Shown here piece by piece: positions 1 to 5,773 of a DNA stretch of 6,207 nt. The notes under the pieces are model-generated. The model had not been told where the DNA came from, ran no database searches, and saw nothing but the letters and a program-made list of their open reading frames with translations. Made by a program: the position numbers and the translations under genes. This DNA is from JAVBOF01 sp031550915 (lineage in GTDB: Bacteria; Bacillota; Clostridia; Christensenellales; MGBC116941). How positions within the stretch are numbered: position 1 is the stretch's first letter; each line of letters starts with the position of its first letter. The stretch is taken from NCBI GenBank assembly GCA_031550915.1, contig JAVBOF010000026.1, forward strand, positions 1 to 6,207, in the 5' to 3' direction.

Positions 1-785
1 TCTCCATAATTACGAAAAGACATCCCGTCTTCCGTTTCTTCCAGATACATTCCATCAATCTTGTCTGCGCCTTCAAGGGCTAGAACGTATGAGCGGTGCT
101 GATACATTTTTAAGAAGTAGAAGCCATGCAGGTCTATAAAAGGGAAATGGCTGGCTATAATAATTTTTTCCGCTGTGATATTACCCTCGCTTGTAAAAGC
201 GGTATGCCCTTTGACCTTATCTACCCTCGTATTTTCAAAGATTATCAGATCTTTTGAAATGGAAGCGATAAATTTTAGTGGATGAAATTGCGCCTGATGC
301 TGGAAACTGACCGCTCCGGCTATCTTGAAAGGCAATGGAATGTTCACAGCAAAATCTGCGCTGTAACCCAGCTTTAAAACAGCATTTATTTCACTCTCGA
401 TTACCCGCTTGTTTTTTAGTGAATATACAAACGCGGGTTTTTCTTCAAAACCGCAATCTATGCCGCCGCATAGTTCGCGGAATTTTTCGAGCGCGAGTAG
501 GTTCGCGTTTAAATACTGCCCTGCTTTTTCGAGCGAAGCTTTCTTGATAAGATCATCATAAATAAGCCCGTGCTGGCATGTGATTTTTGCAGTAGTGTTT
601 TTCGTAATACCCATTCCTATTCTCTCAGCTTCAGCGATAATGCAGTCTATGCCGGCCTGTTTCAGGAAGTAAGCGCATAGGATGCCCGCCATACCAGCAC
701 CGATGATCAATACGCCGGTTTTTTTGTTTCCGTCGATGGGCGGCCTTGCTTCAATTTGATTGGATTCTGTCCACAATGAATTCAT
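1..785 (-). CDS. FAD-dependent oxidoreductase, DAO/YhfW-like, C-terminus beyond window
   Basis: The first 261 codons of this gene are open without a stop and run off the left edge, so the protein is incomplete. Residues 24-34 contain the Rossmann dinucleotide-binding fingerprint (GVLIIGAGMAG, i.e. GxGxxG), and an acidic residue at Glu52 ends the second beta strand, as expected for FAD ribose binding. The stretch at about 61-74 (TKNTTAKITCQHGL) and a later GFYFLKMYQHRSYVLAL segment match, from memory, the DAO-superfamily group that includes Bacillus YhfW. Many members of that group carry a C-terminal Rieske [2Fe-2S] domain; that part would lie outside this window. The substrate is unknown. The ATG at 783-785 is chosen because an AAGGTG ribosome binding site (794-799) sits 8 bases upstream. 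There is no signal peptide, so it is probably cytoplasmic. The family is clear; the exact enzyme is not. Confidence 0.87.
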   Translation of the reverse strand, partial: MNSLWTESNQIEARPPIDGNKKTGVLIIGAGMAGILCAYFLKQAGIDCIIAEAERIGMGITKNTTAKITCQHGLIYDDLIKKASLEKAGQYLNANLLALEKFRELCGGIDCGFEEKPAFVYSLKNKRVIESEINAVLKLGYSADFAVNIPLPFKIAGAVSFQHQAQFHPLKFIASISKDLIIFENTRVDKVKGHTAFTSEGNITAEKIIIASHFPFIDLHGFYFLKMYQHRSYVLALEGADKIDGMYLEETEDGMSFRNYG

Positions 786-793
786 TCAATAGT

Positions 794-799
794 CACCTT
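794..799 (-). promoter_or_regulatory. Ribosome binding site of the oxidoreductase, inside an inverted repeat
   Basis: Reads AAGGTG on the minus strand, 8 bases before the ATG at 785. Part of it (AAGG) belongs to the right arm of the inverted repeat at 796-835, so a folded transcript could hide it. Confidence 0.6.
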
Positions 800-835
800 C
801 GTTTTGTTATATGTCTATAATTCCACAAACGAAGG
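796..835 (-). repeat. 9-bp perfect inverted repeat over the oxidoreductase leader
   Basis: The arms CCTTCGTTT (796-804) and AAACGAAGG (827-835) are perfectly complementary, separated by 22 bases; arm starts are 31 bp apart, about three helical turns. The A+T-rich centre contains TATAGA and TATAAC on the minus strand, either of which could be a -10 element. It may be a two-site operator, or an RNA hairpin that occludes the ribosome binding site. The sequence does not decide between these. Confidence 0.5.
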
Positions 836-931
836 AAGTGTATGCCCGTATTGCGAGGAAGCACTTTTATAACTTCGATGAGTTGATTGCAACGGCGTAG
901 TTTTGTCAGGAAAGTATTATAATATCCTAAC

Positions 932-959
932 ATTATAGCCTTATTATCAGGCTGAACAA
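932..959 (-). promoter_or_regulatory. Candidate sigma-A promoter for the oxidoreductase
   Basis: On the minus strand there is a perfect TATAAT -10 (932-937) preceded by a 16-base spacer and a weak TTGTTC -35 (954-959). The spacer holds a 5-bp inverted repeat, AGCCT (937-941) and AGGCT (949-953), a possible operator. Initiation here would give a leader of roughly 140 bases that includes the whole inverted repeat at 796-835. The -35 is poor, so this is a candidate. Confidence 0.4.
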
Positions 960-1035
960 ATGCCGGTCAAGCTTTCAGCCGCAAAAGGACGCTCGGCTTT
1001 CATATGATATGAATGAAGGTCACGGAAATCGTAAT

Positions 1036-1078
1036 GCATATACAAAGCGCACACCACGAGTTATGCTTGATGTGCGCT
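1036..1078 (-). terminator. Hairpin terminator after the secreted propeller-like gene (weak tail)
   Basis: On the minus strand an 11-bp stem with one G-U pair is formed by 1068-1078 and 1046-1056 (core AGCGCACA/TGTGCGCT) with an 11-base loop, about 35 bases after the stop codon. The following tail, TTTGTATATG, is only moderately T-rich, so termination may be incomplete and some readthrough toward the oxidoreductase is possible. Confidence 0.5.
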
Positions 1079-1112
1079 AAGGGAGCGAGCTTCGATAGTT
1101 CTCTTAAAATAT

Positions 1113-2591
1113 TTACTTGACCGTCAGTTTTACTTCCTTTAATAATGTCGCAAAGTTGCCCTTATTCTGGGCGTACAGTTTAATATAATATGTCCCCCTG
1201 TTTTTGAGCAGTCCAGTGCCGGTCTTGATCGGTGCAAACATTTTCTGGTTAAGCGTATACGTAGATTGCGTGTCCATATCCGCAAAATTATATTGCCTTT
1301 CAACATATCTCATATCAGCGCCGGAAATATTGATAAACACCCTTTTAAGCGTACCCCCGTTTGGGAGTATCTTACCCGAAAAACGGACTGTTTTGCCAAG
1401 GCTTACAGTATTGGATGAAAGCTTAAAATCATTCGTTTTGGCCTTGGCTTTTGGCGCGGTACGCATCGTGAGTTTTACACTATCCGACCTATGCGGAAAT
1501 ATAGCGTTATCATAGCCCCGTATGAATTTTTCGCCCTCGGCATAGCACAAGCCATTATAAAAAGGGTGGATCGATAGCGAATAATAGTCGGGGAAATCCT
1601 TAGTCCAGAGCACTTCGCCGTTTCTATCCATCTTTACCAGCTGCGCGTGGTGATCTGCAAATTTTTCAATACGTCCACGCATTCTGCTGCATAAAAAACC
1701 GCCGTCCGGGTCGGGAATAAAGCCGCCGTATTCCTCCCAAAATTTCTTTATTTCATTTCCTCCCTGCGATAGCAAAAGGGCGTTAATCGATGGACTATCA
1801 TCATCGCGATCATAGCTTGAAAGGTATGAAAGCGCTATCTCCCCTTTTGTTCCAAGGGTTACTGCTGGGGCATAAGAAAAATATTCGTCGCCAATCAACT
1901 TTTGCCATGTCCTGACGCCGGAAGCATTATATTTTGCAATAGAAATTTTTATGCGTCCATTCTCCGATGCGGAATGATACCGGTATGTAAGTATCACGCT
2001 GCCATCCTGCTGAGGATAGAGCGCCGATTCCCTTACGCCGCCTTCGCTATAAGAATTGAAAGATCTAACCCATTTAGTCTTCAAATTTGAATCGAAGCAA
2101 TATAAATATGTCTTTGCATTGCCGGAGATATTGCGCGGCGTTCCCATAAGCGCCATGTACCCTCCGCCGGCCATTTCGACAAAATCTATCGGATCAAAAT
2201 TTTTGATCGATGTTTTTTTTAGCCAAAGTCTTTTGCCTTTTTCATTATATTTGGCAATATAGTTGTTTGTTATAATATTGAACCCGTCATCCATTTTGGA
2301 TGGATATACGTTCTCTTTTTCTATGCGTGTACTAAATAGTTTAGACATCTTCGTAATGTTTGTAAACGGGCTGTAACGTGTTACCAAAAGTTTATAATTC
2401 TGCTTTGACAGGTTTGAATATTCTAAAACGGTACCGTTCTGACGGAAGGCCTTATATGAATAATCCGCATTGGAATCCAAAGATTTTTCTCCATAGACCC
2501 ATATTCTTGGCGCATCCTCTGCAATCGAAGTTGAGAAAGTGAATAGAGTAACGTAAATTAAAACAAATACAACTGCTTTGATTCTATTCAT
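1113..2591 (-). CDS. Secreted protein with beta-propeller-like repeats and C-terminal beta-rich domain
   Basis: A 492-residue protein of unrecognised family. Residues 1-24 form a signal peptide (basic start MNRIK, long hydrophobic core, probable cleavage after SIA), with no lipobox cysteine. The body repeats a strand-turn-strand motif of the type YN-x-x-G-x-x-x-W: at about 112-126 (AKYNEKGKRLWLKK), 164-178, 218-232 (AKYNASGVRTWQKL) and 319-333 (VKMDRNGEVLWTKDF). This is typical of PQQ-like or WD40-like beta-propeller blades. Residues from about 388 to the end look like an Ig-like beta-sandwich, ending in alternating strands. No LPxTG sorting motif or C-terminal membrane anchor is visible, so it is probably released or held non-covalently at the surface. 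The ATG at 2589-2591 is preferred over an in-frame TTG at 2625-2627 because GAGAGG lies 9 bases upstream of it and the signal peptide then starts properly. It has its own promoter and flanking terminators. Function is unknown; binding or scaffolding is inference. Confidence 0.85.
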   Translation of the reverse strand: MNRIKAVVFVLIYVTLFTFSTSIAEDAPRIWVYGEKSLDSNADYSYKAFRQNGTVLEYSNLSKQNYKLLVTRYSPFTNITKMSKLFSTRIEKENVYPSKMDDGFNIITNNYIAKYNEKGKRLWLKKTSIKNFDPIDFVEMAGGGYMALMGTPRNISGNAKTYLYCFDSNLKTKWVRSFNSYSEGGVRESALYPQQDGSVILTYRYHSASENGRIKISIAKYNASGVRTWQKLIGDEYFSYAPAVTLGTKGEIALSYLSSYDRDDDSPSINALLLSQGGNEIKKFWEEYGGFIPDPDGGFLCSRMRGRIEKFADHHAQLVKMDRNGEVLWTKDFPDYYSLSIHPFYNGLCYAEGEKFIRGYDNAIFPHRSDSVKLTMRTAPKAKAKTNDFKLSSNTVSLGKTVRFSGKILPNGGTLKRVFINISGADMRYVERQYNFADMDTQSTYTLNQKMFAPIKTGTGLLKNRGTYYIKLYAQNKGNFATLLKEVKLTVK

Positions 2592-2600
2592 ATCGGACAT

Positions 2601-2606
2601 CCTCTC
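2601..2606 (-). promoter_or_regulatory. Ribosome binding site deciding the secreted protein's start
   Basis: GAGAGG on the minus strand, 9 bases before the ATG at 2591. Two other in-frame starts fit worse: the ATG at 2600 abuts this site and the TTG at 2627 lies upstream of it. Confidence 0.7.
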
Positions 2607-2648
2607 TTTAGAATTGAAAAGTCTCAAGAGTGAATTGCTATATGTATA

Positions 2649-2677
2649 ATAATACCATATATTTTAGGGTATGTATA
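2649..2677 (-). promoter_or_regulatory. Candidate extended -10 promoter for the secreted propeller-like gene
   Basis: On the minus strand TATTAT (2649-2654) is preceded by TG one base upstream (TGG-TATTAT, an extended -10). A partial -35, TATACA (2672-2677, four of six consensus bases), lies at a 17-base spacing. The predicted leader is about 50 bases. It sits below the terminator at 2733-2787, so the gene would be transcribed independently of the binding protein. Confidence 0.45.
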
Positions 2678-2732
2678 TGCCGTGGATGATGCATGTATAT
2701 AATCAGGCGGCAATTAAGTTTTTATTTTGCAC

Positions 2733-2787
2733 AAAAATAAACAAAGCCCCTGTAGAAAAGTCACACCCGCCGACTCTCCCCAGGGAC
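2733..2787 (-). terminator. Intrinsic terminator of the solute-binding protein gene
   Basis: On the minus strand an outer stem GTCCCTG/CAGGGGC (2781-2787 with 2746-2752) encloses a second helix GGAGAGTC/GACTTTTC with G-U pairs and a 9-base loop. The hairpin is followed by TTTGTTTATTTTT. It starts about 50 bases after the stop codon at 2840. The two stacked helices and U-rich tail make this a strong factor-independent terminator. Confidence 0.85.
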
Positions 2788-2799
2788 TATGTTTCAATG

Positions 2800-2815
2800 C
2801 CACTAATAATAGTGG
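2800..2815 (-). repeat. Small perfect hairpin just after the binding-protein stop
   Basis: Arms CCACTA and TAGTGG with a 4-base loop, 25 bases downstream of the stop codon. It has no T tract, so it is not a terminator by itself; it may stabilise the 3' end of the transcript or be chance. Confidence 0.35.
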
Positions 2816-2839
2816 AAGATACTATCTACGTATTAGATC

Positions 2840-4216
2840 TTACGGCAACGGATAAATAGGTTCTGCGTTCGTCTGGATTTCCGGGAACCCTTCCGTTGAG
2901 ATAATGTTCTGTTTCACGGAATCTCCGTCCTTTACCCACTGCGTGCCAATGATAGGCATTCTGGCAAAGTTGTCGCCATCGAACTTAACATGGCCAACAA
3001 TCGTATCGATATCTGTTGCTGCAATAGCTGCACGGATATCTTCCTTATTAAGGCTTGCTGCACGTGTAAGAGCATCAAAAGCGATTTCATAAGGTACTTC
3101 GTTGTAGCCAAGCGGGGGAACCCATTCCTTGCCGGATTCTTTTTCCCAAGCGTCACAGAGTTCTTTTGCTGATTCGTTCAGGAGAGAGCTCTTGAAGGGA
3201 TGGTATGCGCTCCACCAGAGTTCCGATGTCAAACCGTTTGAAAGATCGGGGCCCATAGCCAATATGTCTGATTTGAACAGATATGCTTTAGGCTGGGAAA
3301 CGATTTTCGGTTTGAAGCCCTGTGTTTTGCACTGTTTCCAGAAAGTCGCGAAATCCGGGGGTATATTTACGCCCATAACAACTTCTACGCCTTTTTCCTT
3401 AAACATGCTTATTATGGAAGTGAAATCCTTTGTTCCGGCAGTATATGTGCCAGGATCGATAACTTCGAATTTTGTTCCCTCGATGTTGGGCAGTTTGCTT
3501 GTAAGAAGCTCAAACCATGCTGTGCCGTCTGCATCATTAGGATGAAGTATGCCAACTTTGCCTTCTGTAAAGCCCATCTTTTTCCACATGTTTACGCAGG
3601 TCATGAGGCAATCTTCGAGCTTCCAGAATACATCGAAAGACCATTTGTAAGGTCCGCCGATCATCCACGGATCAAACGGGTTTGCCGAAGCTATGCAAGG
3701 TACTTCATACCTTTCAGCCAATGCGCAAACCGGATTAACGTTGTCCGGGGTCTGTGCGCAAAGTATCAAGTCAACCTTTTTCTCAAGGATCAACTTAGAT
3801 GTTACTTCGCTTGCTTTTGTCGGGTCAGATTCTGTATCTACCATTTCCAAACGAACGGGCAGTTTTTTATTCAAAGACTTTATAAAAATTCCGCCGTCCT
3901 TATTCATGGCGTCAACTGCACGGTTATCTACCCAAGGCGAGCCCTGTGTAAAACCTGCAAGTCCGCCAGTATAGGAATTTACCATACCAATAACGATCTC
4001 TGTTCTGTCAGAAAAATCTTCGCCTGCAGCCGCTTTGTCGTCTGCGGGTGCTGCTGCGTCGCTTGCGGGTGCTGCTGCATCGCTTGCCGGCGCTGCTGCA
4101 TCACTTGCGGGTGCTGGTGCTTCAGAAGCAGCGGGTGCTGCTGGTGTGCCGCAAGCACTGCATACAAGCAGAACCGCAACAATCAGCAGGGGAATAATTT
4201 TCGATACCTTCTTCAT
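2840..4216 (-). CDS. ABC transporter class I solute-binding lipoprotein (LivJ-like)
   Basis: A 458-residue extracytoplasmic receptor that should deliver its ligand to a LivH/LivM-type permease. Residues 1-21 are a lipoprotein signal peptide, with the likely lipidated Cys22 followed by Gly. Residues about 24-70 are an Ala/Pro/Ser/Asp linker containing ASDAAAP three times in tandem. From about 73 (EIVIGMVNSYTGG) the type I periplasmic-binding fold begins; KASEVTSKLILEKKVDLILC (135-153) and KVGILHPNDADG (220-231) are its typical strands, followed by the second lobe to the end. The binding region (PFDPWMIGGPYKWSF at 180-194 and SELWWSAYHPF at 331-341) is rich in aromatics and lacks an evident Ser/Thr signature of classical leucine receptors, so the substrate is left open. 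Seven cysteines beyond the lipidated one suggest an anaerobic lifestyle. The ATG at 4214-4216 has GAGGAG 8 bases upstream and begins a proper signal peptide; an upstream in-frame start at 4276 does not. It has its own promoter and terminator. Confidence 0.95.
   Translation of the reverse strand: MKKVSKIIPLLIVAVLLVCSACGTPAAPAASEAPAPASDAAAPASDAAAPASDAAAPADDKAAAGEDFSDRTEIVIGMVNSYTGGLAGFTQGSPWVDNRAVDAMNKDGGIFIKSLNKKLPVRLEMVDTESDPTKASEVTSKLILEKKVDLILCAQTPDNVNPVCALAERYEVPCIASANPFDPWMIGGPYKWSFDVFWKLEDCLMTCVNMWKKMGFTEGKVGILHPNDADGTAWFELLTSKLPNIEGTKFEVIDPGTYTAGTKDFTSIISMFKEKGVEVVMGVNIPPDFATFWKQCKTQGFKPKIVSQPKAYLFKSDILAMGPDLSNGLTSELWWSAYHPFKSSLLNESAKELCDAWEKESGKEWVPPLGYNEVPYEIAFDALTRAASLNKEDIRAAIAATDIDTIVGHVKFDGDNFARMPIIGTQWVKDGDSVKQNIISTEGFPEIQTNAEPIYPLP
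4043..4126 (-). repeat. 21-bp tandem repeat in the binding-protein linker
   Basis: Three near-identical 21-base units (4043-4063, 4064-4084, 4085-4105) and a decayed fourth (4106-4126) encode ASDAAAP repeats. The first two units differ at one base. This keeps the reading frame, so copy number could vary between strains without breaking the gene; the linker would space the binding domain from the membrane. Confidence 0.85.
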
Positions 4217-4224
4217 ATTCACTT

Positions 4225-4230
4225 CTCCTC
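4225..4230 (-). promoter_or_regulatory. Ribosome binding site of the binding-protein gene
   Basis: GAGGAG on the minus strand, within AAGAGGAGAAG and preceded by a run of eight A residues, 8 bases before the ATG at 4216. It is near optimal for a Gram-positive host and fixes the start. Confidence 0.85.
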
Positions 4231-4245
4231 TTTTTTTTATCACAA

Positions 4246-4291
4246 ACATGCTTACAGGGCTTTGCATTAAATGCATTAGCCTGTGTCATGT
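4246..4291 (-). promoter_or_regulatory. Multi-helix hairpin in the binding-protein 5' leader
   Basis: Three nested complementary blocks: ACATG (4246-4250) with CATGT (4287-4291); CAGGGCT (4255-4261) with AGCCTG (4278-4283), one bulge; and the near-palindrome TGCATT-A-AATGCA (4263-4275) at the tip. On the transcript it lies between the promoter and the ribosome binding site, 15 bases before the latter. No U tract follows, so it is not a terminator. It could set mRNA stability or be a protein- or RNA-binding element. I do not recognise a known riboswitch class. Confidence 0.5.
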
Positions 4292-4336
4292 ATGTTTCAT
4301 TTTTCATTGGGTACTTGTTGAATCTCTAACGTAAAT

Positions 4337-4381
4337 TGTCAATCTTGGTTATAATATACCTATGATTGTTATATGTCAATC
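4337..4381. repeat. TGTCAATC direct repeats and GATTG/CAATC dyad around the promoter
   Basis: TGTCAATC occurs at 4337-4344 and again at 4374-4381, 37 bases apart, and GATTG at 4364-4368 makes an inverted pair with the CAATC at 4377-4381. One copy overlaps the -35 and the other the predicted start site, a layout compatible with a repressor operator. The motifs are short, and the -35 hexamer itself contributes to one copy. Confidence 0.35.
4351..4379 (-). promoter_or_regulatory. Near-consensus sigma-A promoter of the binding-protein gene
   Basis: On the minus strand a perfect TTGACA -35 (4374-4379), a 17-base spacer and a TATTAT -10 (4351-4356). Transcription would start near 4344, giving a leader of about 125 bases. 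This explains strong independent expression of the receptor relative to the permease genes. Confidence 0.8.
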
Positions 4382-4533
4382 AAATATTTATGCTATGTGT
4401 TATTTATAATATTTTTGATCGTTGCCTCTCTATGGTCGGCTTCTGCAGCCTCTTTCATCTCTGGCCACTATTTACATAATTTTAATATAACGCAACTTTA
4501 TGACATTATAACCGTATGAGTATAGTTATTACA

Positions 4534-4569
4534 TGTCTAAATACGAAATGCTTTTGTCAAATTACGAAA
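4534..4569. repeat. Two 15-bp direct repeats at 21-bp period
   Basis: TGTCTAAATACGAAA (4534-4548) and TGTCAAATTACGAAA (4555-4569) agree at 13 of 15 positions and start exactly 21 bases apart, two turns of the helix. They lie about 155-190 bases upstream of the binding-protein -35. A transcription-factor site pair is a reasonable guess; no family is recognised. Confidence 0.45.
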
Positions 4570-4681
4570 CAATAAGGTGAGCCTTGTGTCTTTTGAGCAC
4601 TTTATGATGATATTATGTAATAGAATGATCGTTGTTAACTAATTTTGGTATATTTTCGCAATATAATGATTATCGTTTCAT

Positions 4682-4725
4682 AAAAAACATAACAGCCCAC
4701 CGGTAAAAGACTCCGATGGGCTGTT
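4682..4725 (-). terminator. Intrinsic terminator of the livH-livM operon
   Basis: On the minus strand AACAGCCCA and TGGGCTGTT pair perfectly (9 bp), continue through a G-U pair and three G-C pairs, and close on a 9-base loop; the stem is 13 bp. ATGTTTTTTA follows. It begins 18 bases after the livM stop codon and should largely separate permease and binding-protein transcription. Confidence 0.92.
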
Positions 4726-4743
4726 GACTTTAGTATAAACCTG

Positions 4744-5742
4744 TCATTTTGTCATCTGTTTAACAAAATCCTTGAACCTTCTGCGCACGGAAAACACTTC
4801 AACGCCCAGTTTATTATTAAATATACCCATTATACCTTTTGGCGCGACCATAATTATTATTATCGCTATTATTCCCAGCAATACAAGGCTGAAGCCAGGG
4901 AAAGAATACAGTATCTGGCGCAAAAGCACGAATATGACGGCGCCGATTATCGGCCCTTCTATCGTGCCAATGCCGCCTATTATGACTATAAATACCATAG
5001 ATACCGTCCAATCTATACCAAAGGCCGCAACGGGCTGTATAAACGCAAGGTTGAGATAAAGCGCCGCGCCGGCTATTCCCGTTACAAAAGCGGATATCAA
5101 AAAGCATTTCAGTTTTGTTTTGTATAGCTCTATACCGCGAACTTCCGCCGCAGATTCGTTGTCCCTCATCGCCATAAGCGCCAGGCCGAGCTTAGAGCGT
5201 AATATCGCGTAGACCACTATAAGCGTGCCGATGCCAACTGCAAAGGCGACATAGAATATCACGGTCGAAGACATCGTATAGGTCGCGGATATATTGTAAC
5301 CCTGCGCATAGTTGACATATGCCCAGGTGGAGAAAAATACCGCGAGGCATTCCGAAACTATCCATGTGCCGATCGTAAAATATACGCCCTTCATCTTGAA
5401 TATAGGCAGGGATATTACCAGCGCAAACAGTACGGATACCACGCCAGCCACCAGGAACGCAAGCGGTATCGGCAGATGGTATACCTGGGAGATCATAGCC
5501 AGGGCATATCCACCCAAGCCAATAAAGCTTTGCTGCCCGAGCGAAACTAGCCCCGCGTAACCGCCCAAAAGGTTCCACATTTGCCCCAGTGCCATATATA
5601 GAAGTATGAGGATCATAACGTTTATGAGATATTCTCCTCCCCAAACCGGTACCGTCACCAACAAGGCCAGAATTATTATCAAAACAATTTTTTTAATTAT
5701 GCCTGCAGTACTGTTTTTGGGGGATATCAGGTTATCCATCAT
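4744..5742 (-). CDS. livM: LivM-type permease of a branched-chain amino acid family ABC importer
   Basis: A complete 332-residue integral membrane protein, the usual size for LivM. Hydrophobic segments begin at about 16-33, 38-58, 92-112, 160-181, 213-233, 245-273 and 285-300. Family signatures are visible: GGYAGLVSLGQQSFIGLGGY (60-79), the cytoplasmic coupling loop around 183-212 (LGLALMAMRDNESAAEVRGI, then a basic stretch) that contacts the ATPase, and GGIGTIEGPIIGA (256-268). The C-terminus is a basic cytoplasmic tail. It should pair with LivH to form the translocation channel. The gap after livH is only 31 bases and contains AAGGAG (5754-5759), 11 bases before the first of two adjacent ATGs; the first (5740-5742) is chosen, and the second, three bases on, gives a longer spacing. 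Substrate cannot be read from the permease. Confidence 0.95.
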   Translation of the reverse strand: MMDNLISPKNSTAGIIKKIVLIIILALLVTVPVWGGEYLINVMILILLYMALGQMWNLLGGYAGLVSLGQQSFIGLGGYALAMISQVYHLPIPLAFLVAGVVSVLFALVISLPIFKMKGVYFTIGTWIVSECLAVFFSTWAYVNYAQGYNISATYTMSSTVIFYVAFAVGIGTLIVVYAILRSKLGLALMAMRDNESAAEVRGIELYKTKLKCFLISAFVTGIAGAALYLNLAFIQPVAAFGIDWTVSMVFIVIIGGIGTIEGPIIGAVIFVLLRQILYSFPGFSLVLLGIIAIIIIMVAPKGIMGIFNNKLGVEVFSVRRRFKDFVKQMTK

Positions 5743-5773
5743 TTATTTATACACTCCTTTACCAAAAAGAATC

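Larger units (their letters stand above)
786..1112. other. 327-base intergenic region with regulatory signals only
   Basis: I see no credible gene here. Moving from the secreted-protein stop toward the oxidoreductase start, it holds a hairpin terminator (1036-1078), an inverted repeat TTCATA-TGA-TATGAA (999-1013), a candidate promoter (932-959) with a small dyad (937-953), and the inverted repeat at 796-835. The 999-1013 palindrome lies about 40 bases upstream of the candidate -35 and could be an activator or repressor site. Confidence 0.6.
4217..4743. other. 527-base A+T-rich intergenic region, regulatory only
   Basis: Separates livM from the binding-protein gene. From high to low coordinates it holds the livM terminator (4682-4725), an A+T-rich palindrome TATATT-TTCGC-AATATA (4649-4665), the 21-bp-period repeats (4534-4569), the binding-protein promoter (4351-4379) and the leader hairpin (4246-4291). 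Between 4382 and 4530 I see only A+T-rich sequence and one unconvincing 21-codon frame. Composition is clearly poorer in G+C than the genes on either side. Confidence 0.6.

Noticed and set aside
335..547. Plus-strand 70-codon frame near the left end
   Set aside because: Shadow of the oxidoreductase, which runs open through the whole region on the minus strand with clear FAD-binding motifs.
975..1000. Small inverted repeat AGCCG...CGGCT with 12-base loop
   Set aside because: Only 5 bp of stem and no T tract; not distinguishable from chance.
1204..1515. Plus-strand open frame of 103 codons
   Set aside because: Antisense to the secreted-protein gene, with no initiation signals; the minus-strand gene has a signal peptide, ribosome binding site and flanking terminators.
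3542..4270. Long open frame on the plus strand (242 codons) with a striking cysteine-rich stretch
   Set aside because: It lies wholly antisense to the binding-protein gene and its leader; the Cys-rich part is only the reverse reading of the Ala/Ser/Asp tandem repeat, and it has no ribosome binding site or recognisable domain.
4214..4276. Upstream in-frame start that would add 20 residues to the binding protein
   Set aside because: The added residues precede the strong ribosome binding site and would put a polar extension before a standard lipoprotein signal peptide.
4393..4458. Minus-strand 21-codon frame (MKEAAEADHREATIKNIINN...) upstream of the binding-protein promoter
   Set aside because: No convincing ribosome binding site and no clear promoter; too short to support, although its charged, helix-like composition could be the remnant of a larger gene.
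4505..4510. TATAAT hexamer on the minus strand in the large gap
   Set aside because: No acceptable -35 at 16-18 bases and no downstream gene that needs it; the consensus promoter at 4351-4379 explains the binding-protein gene.
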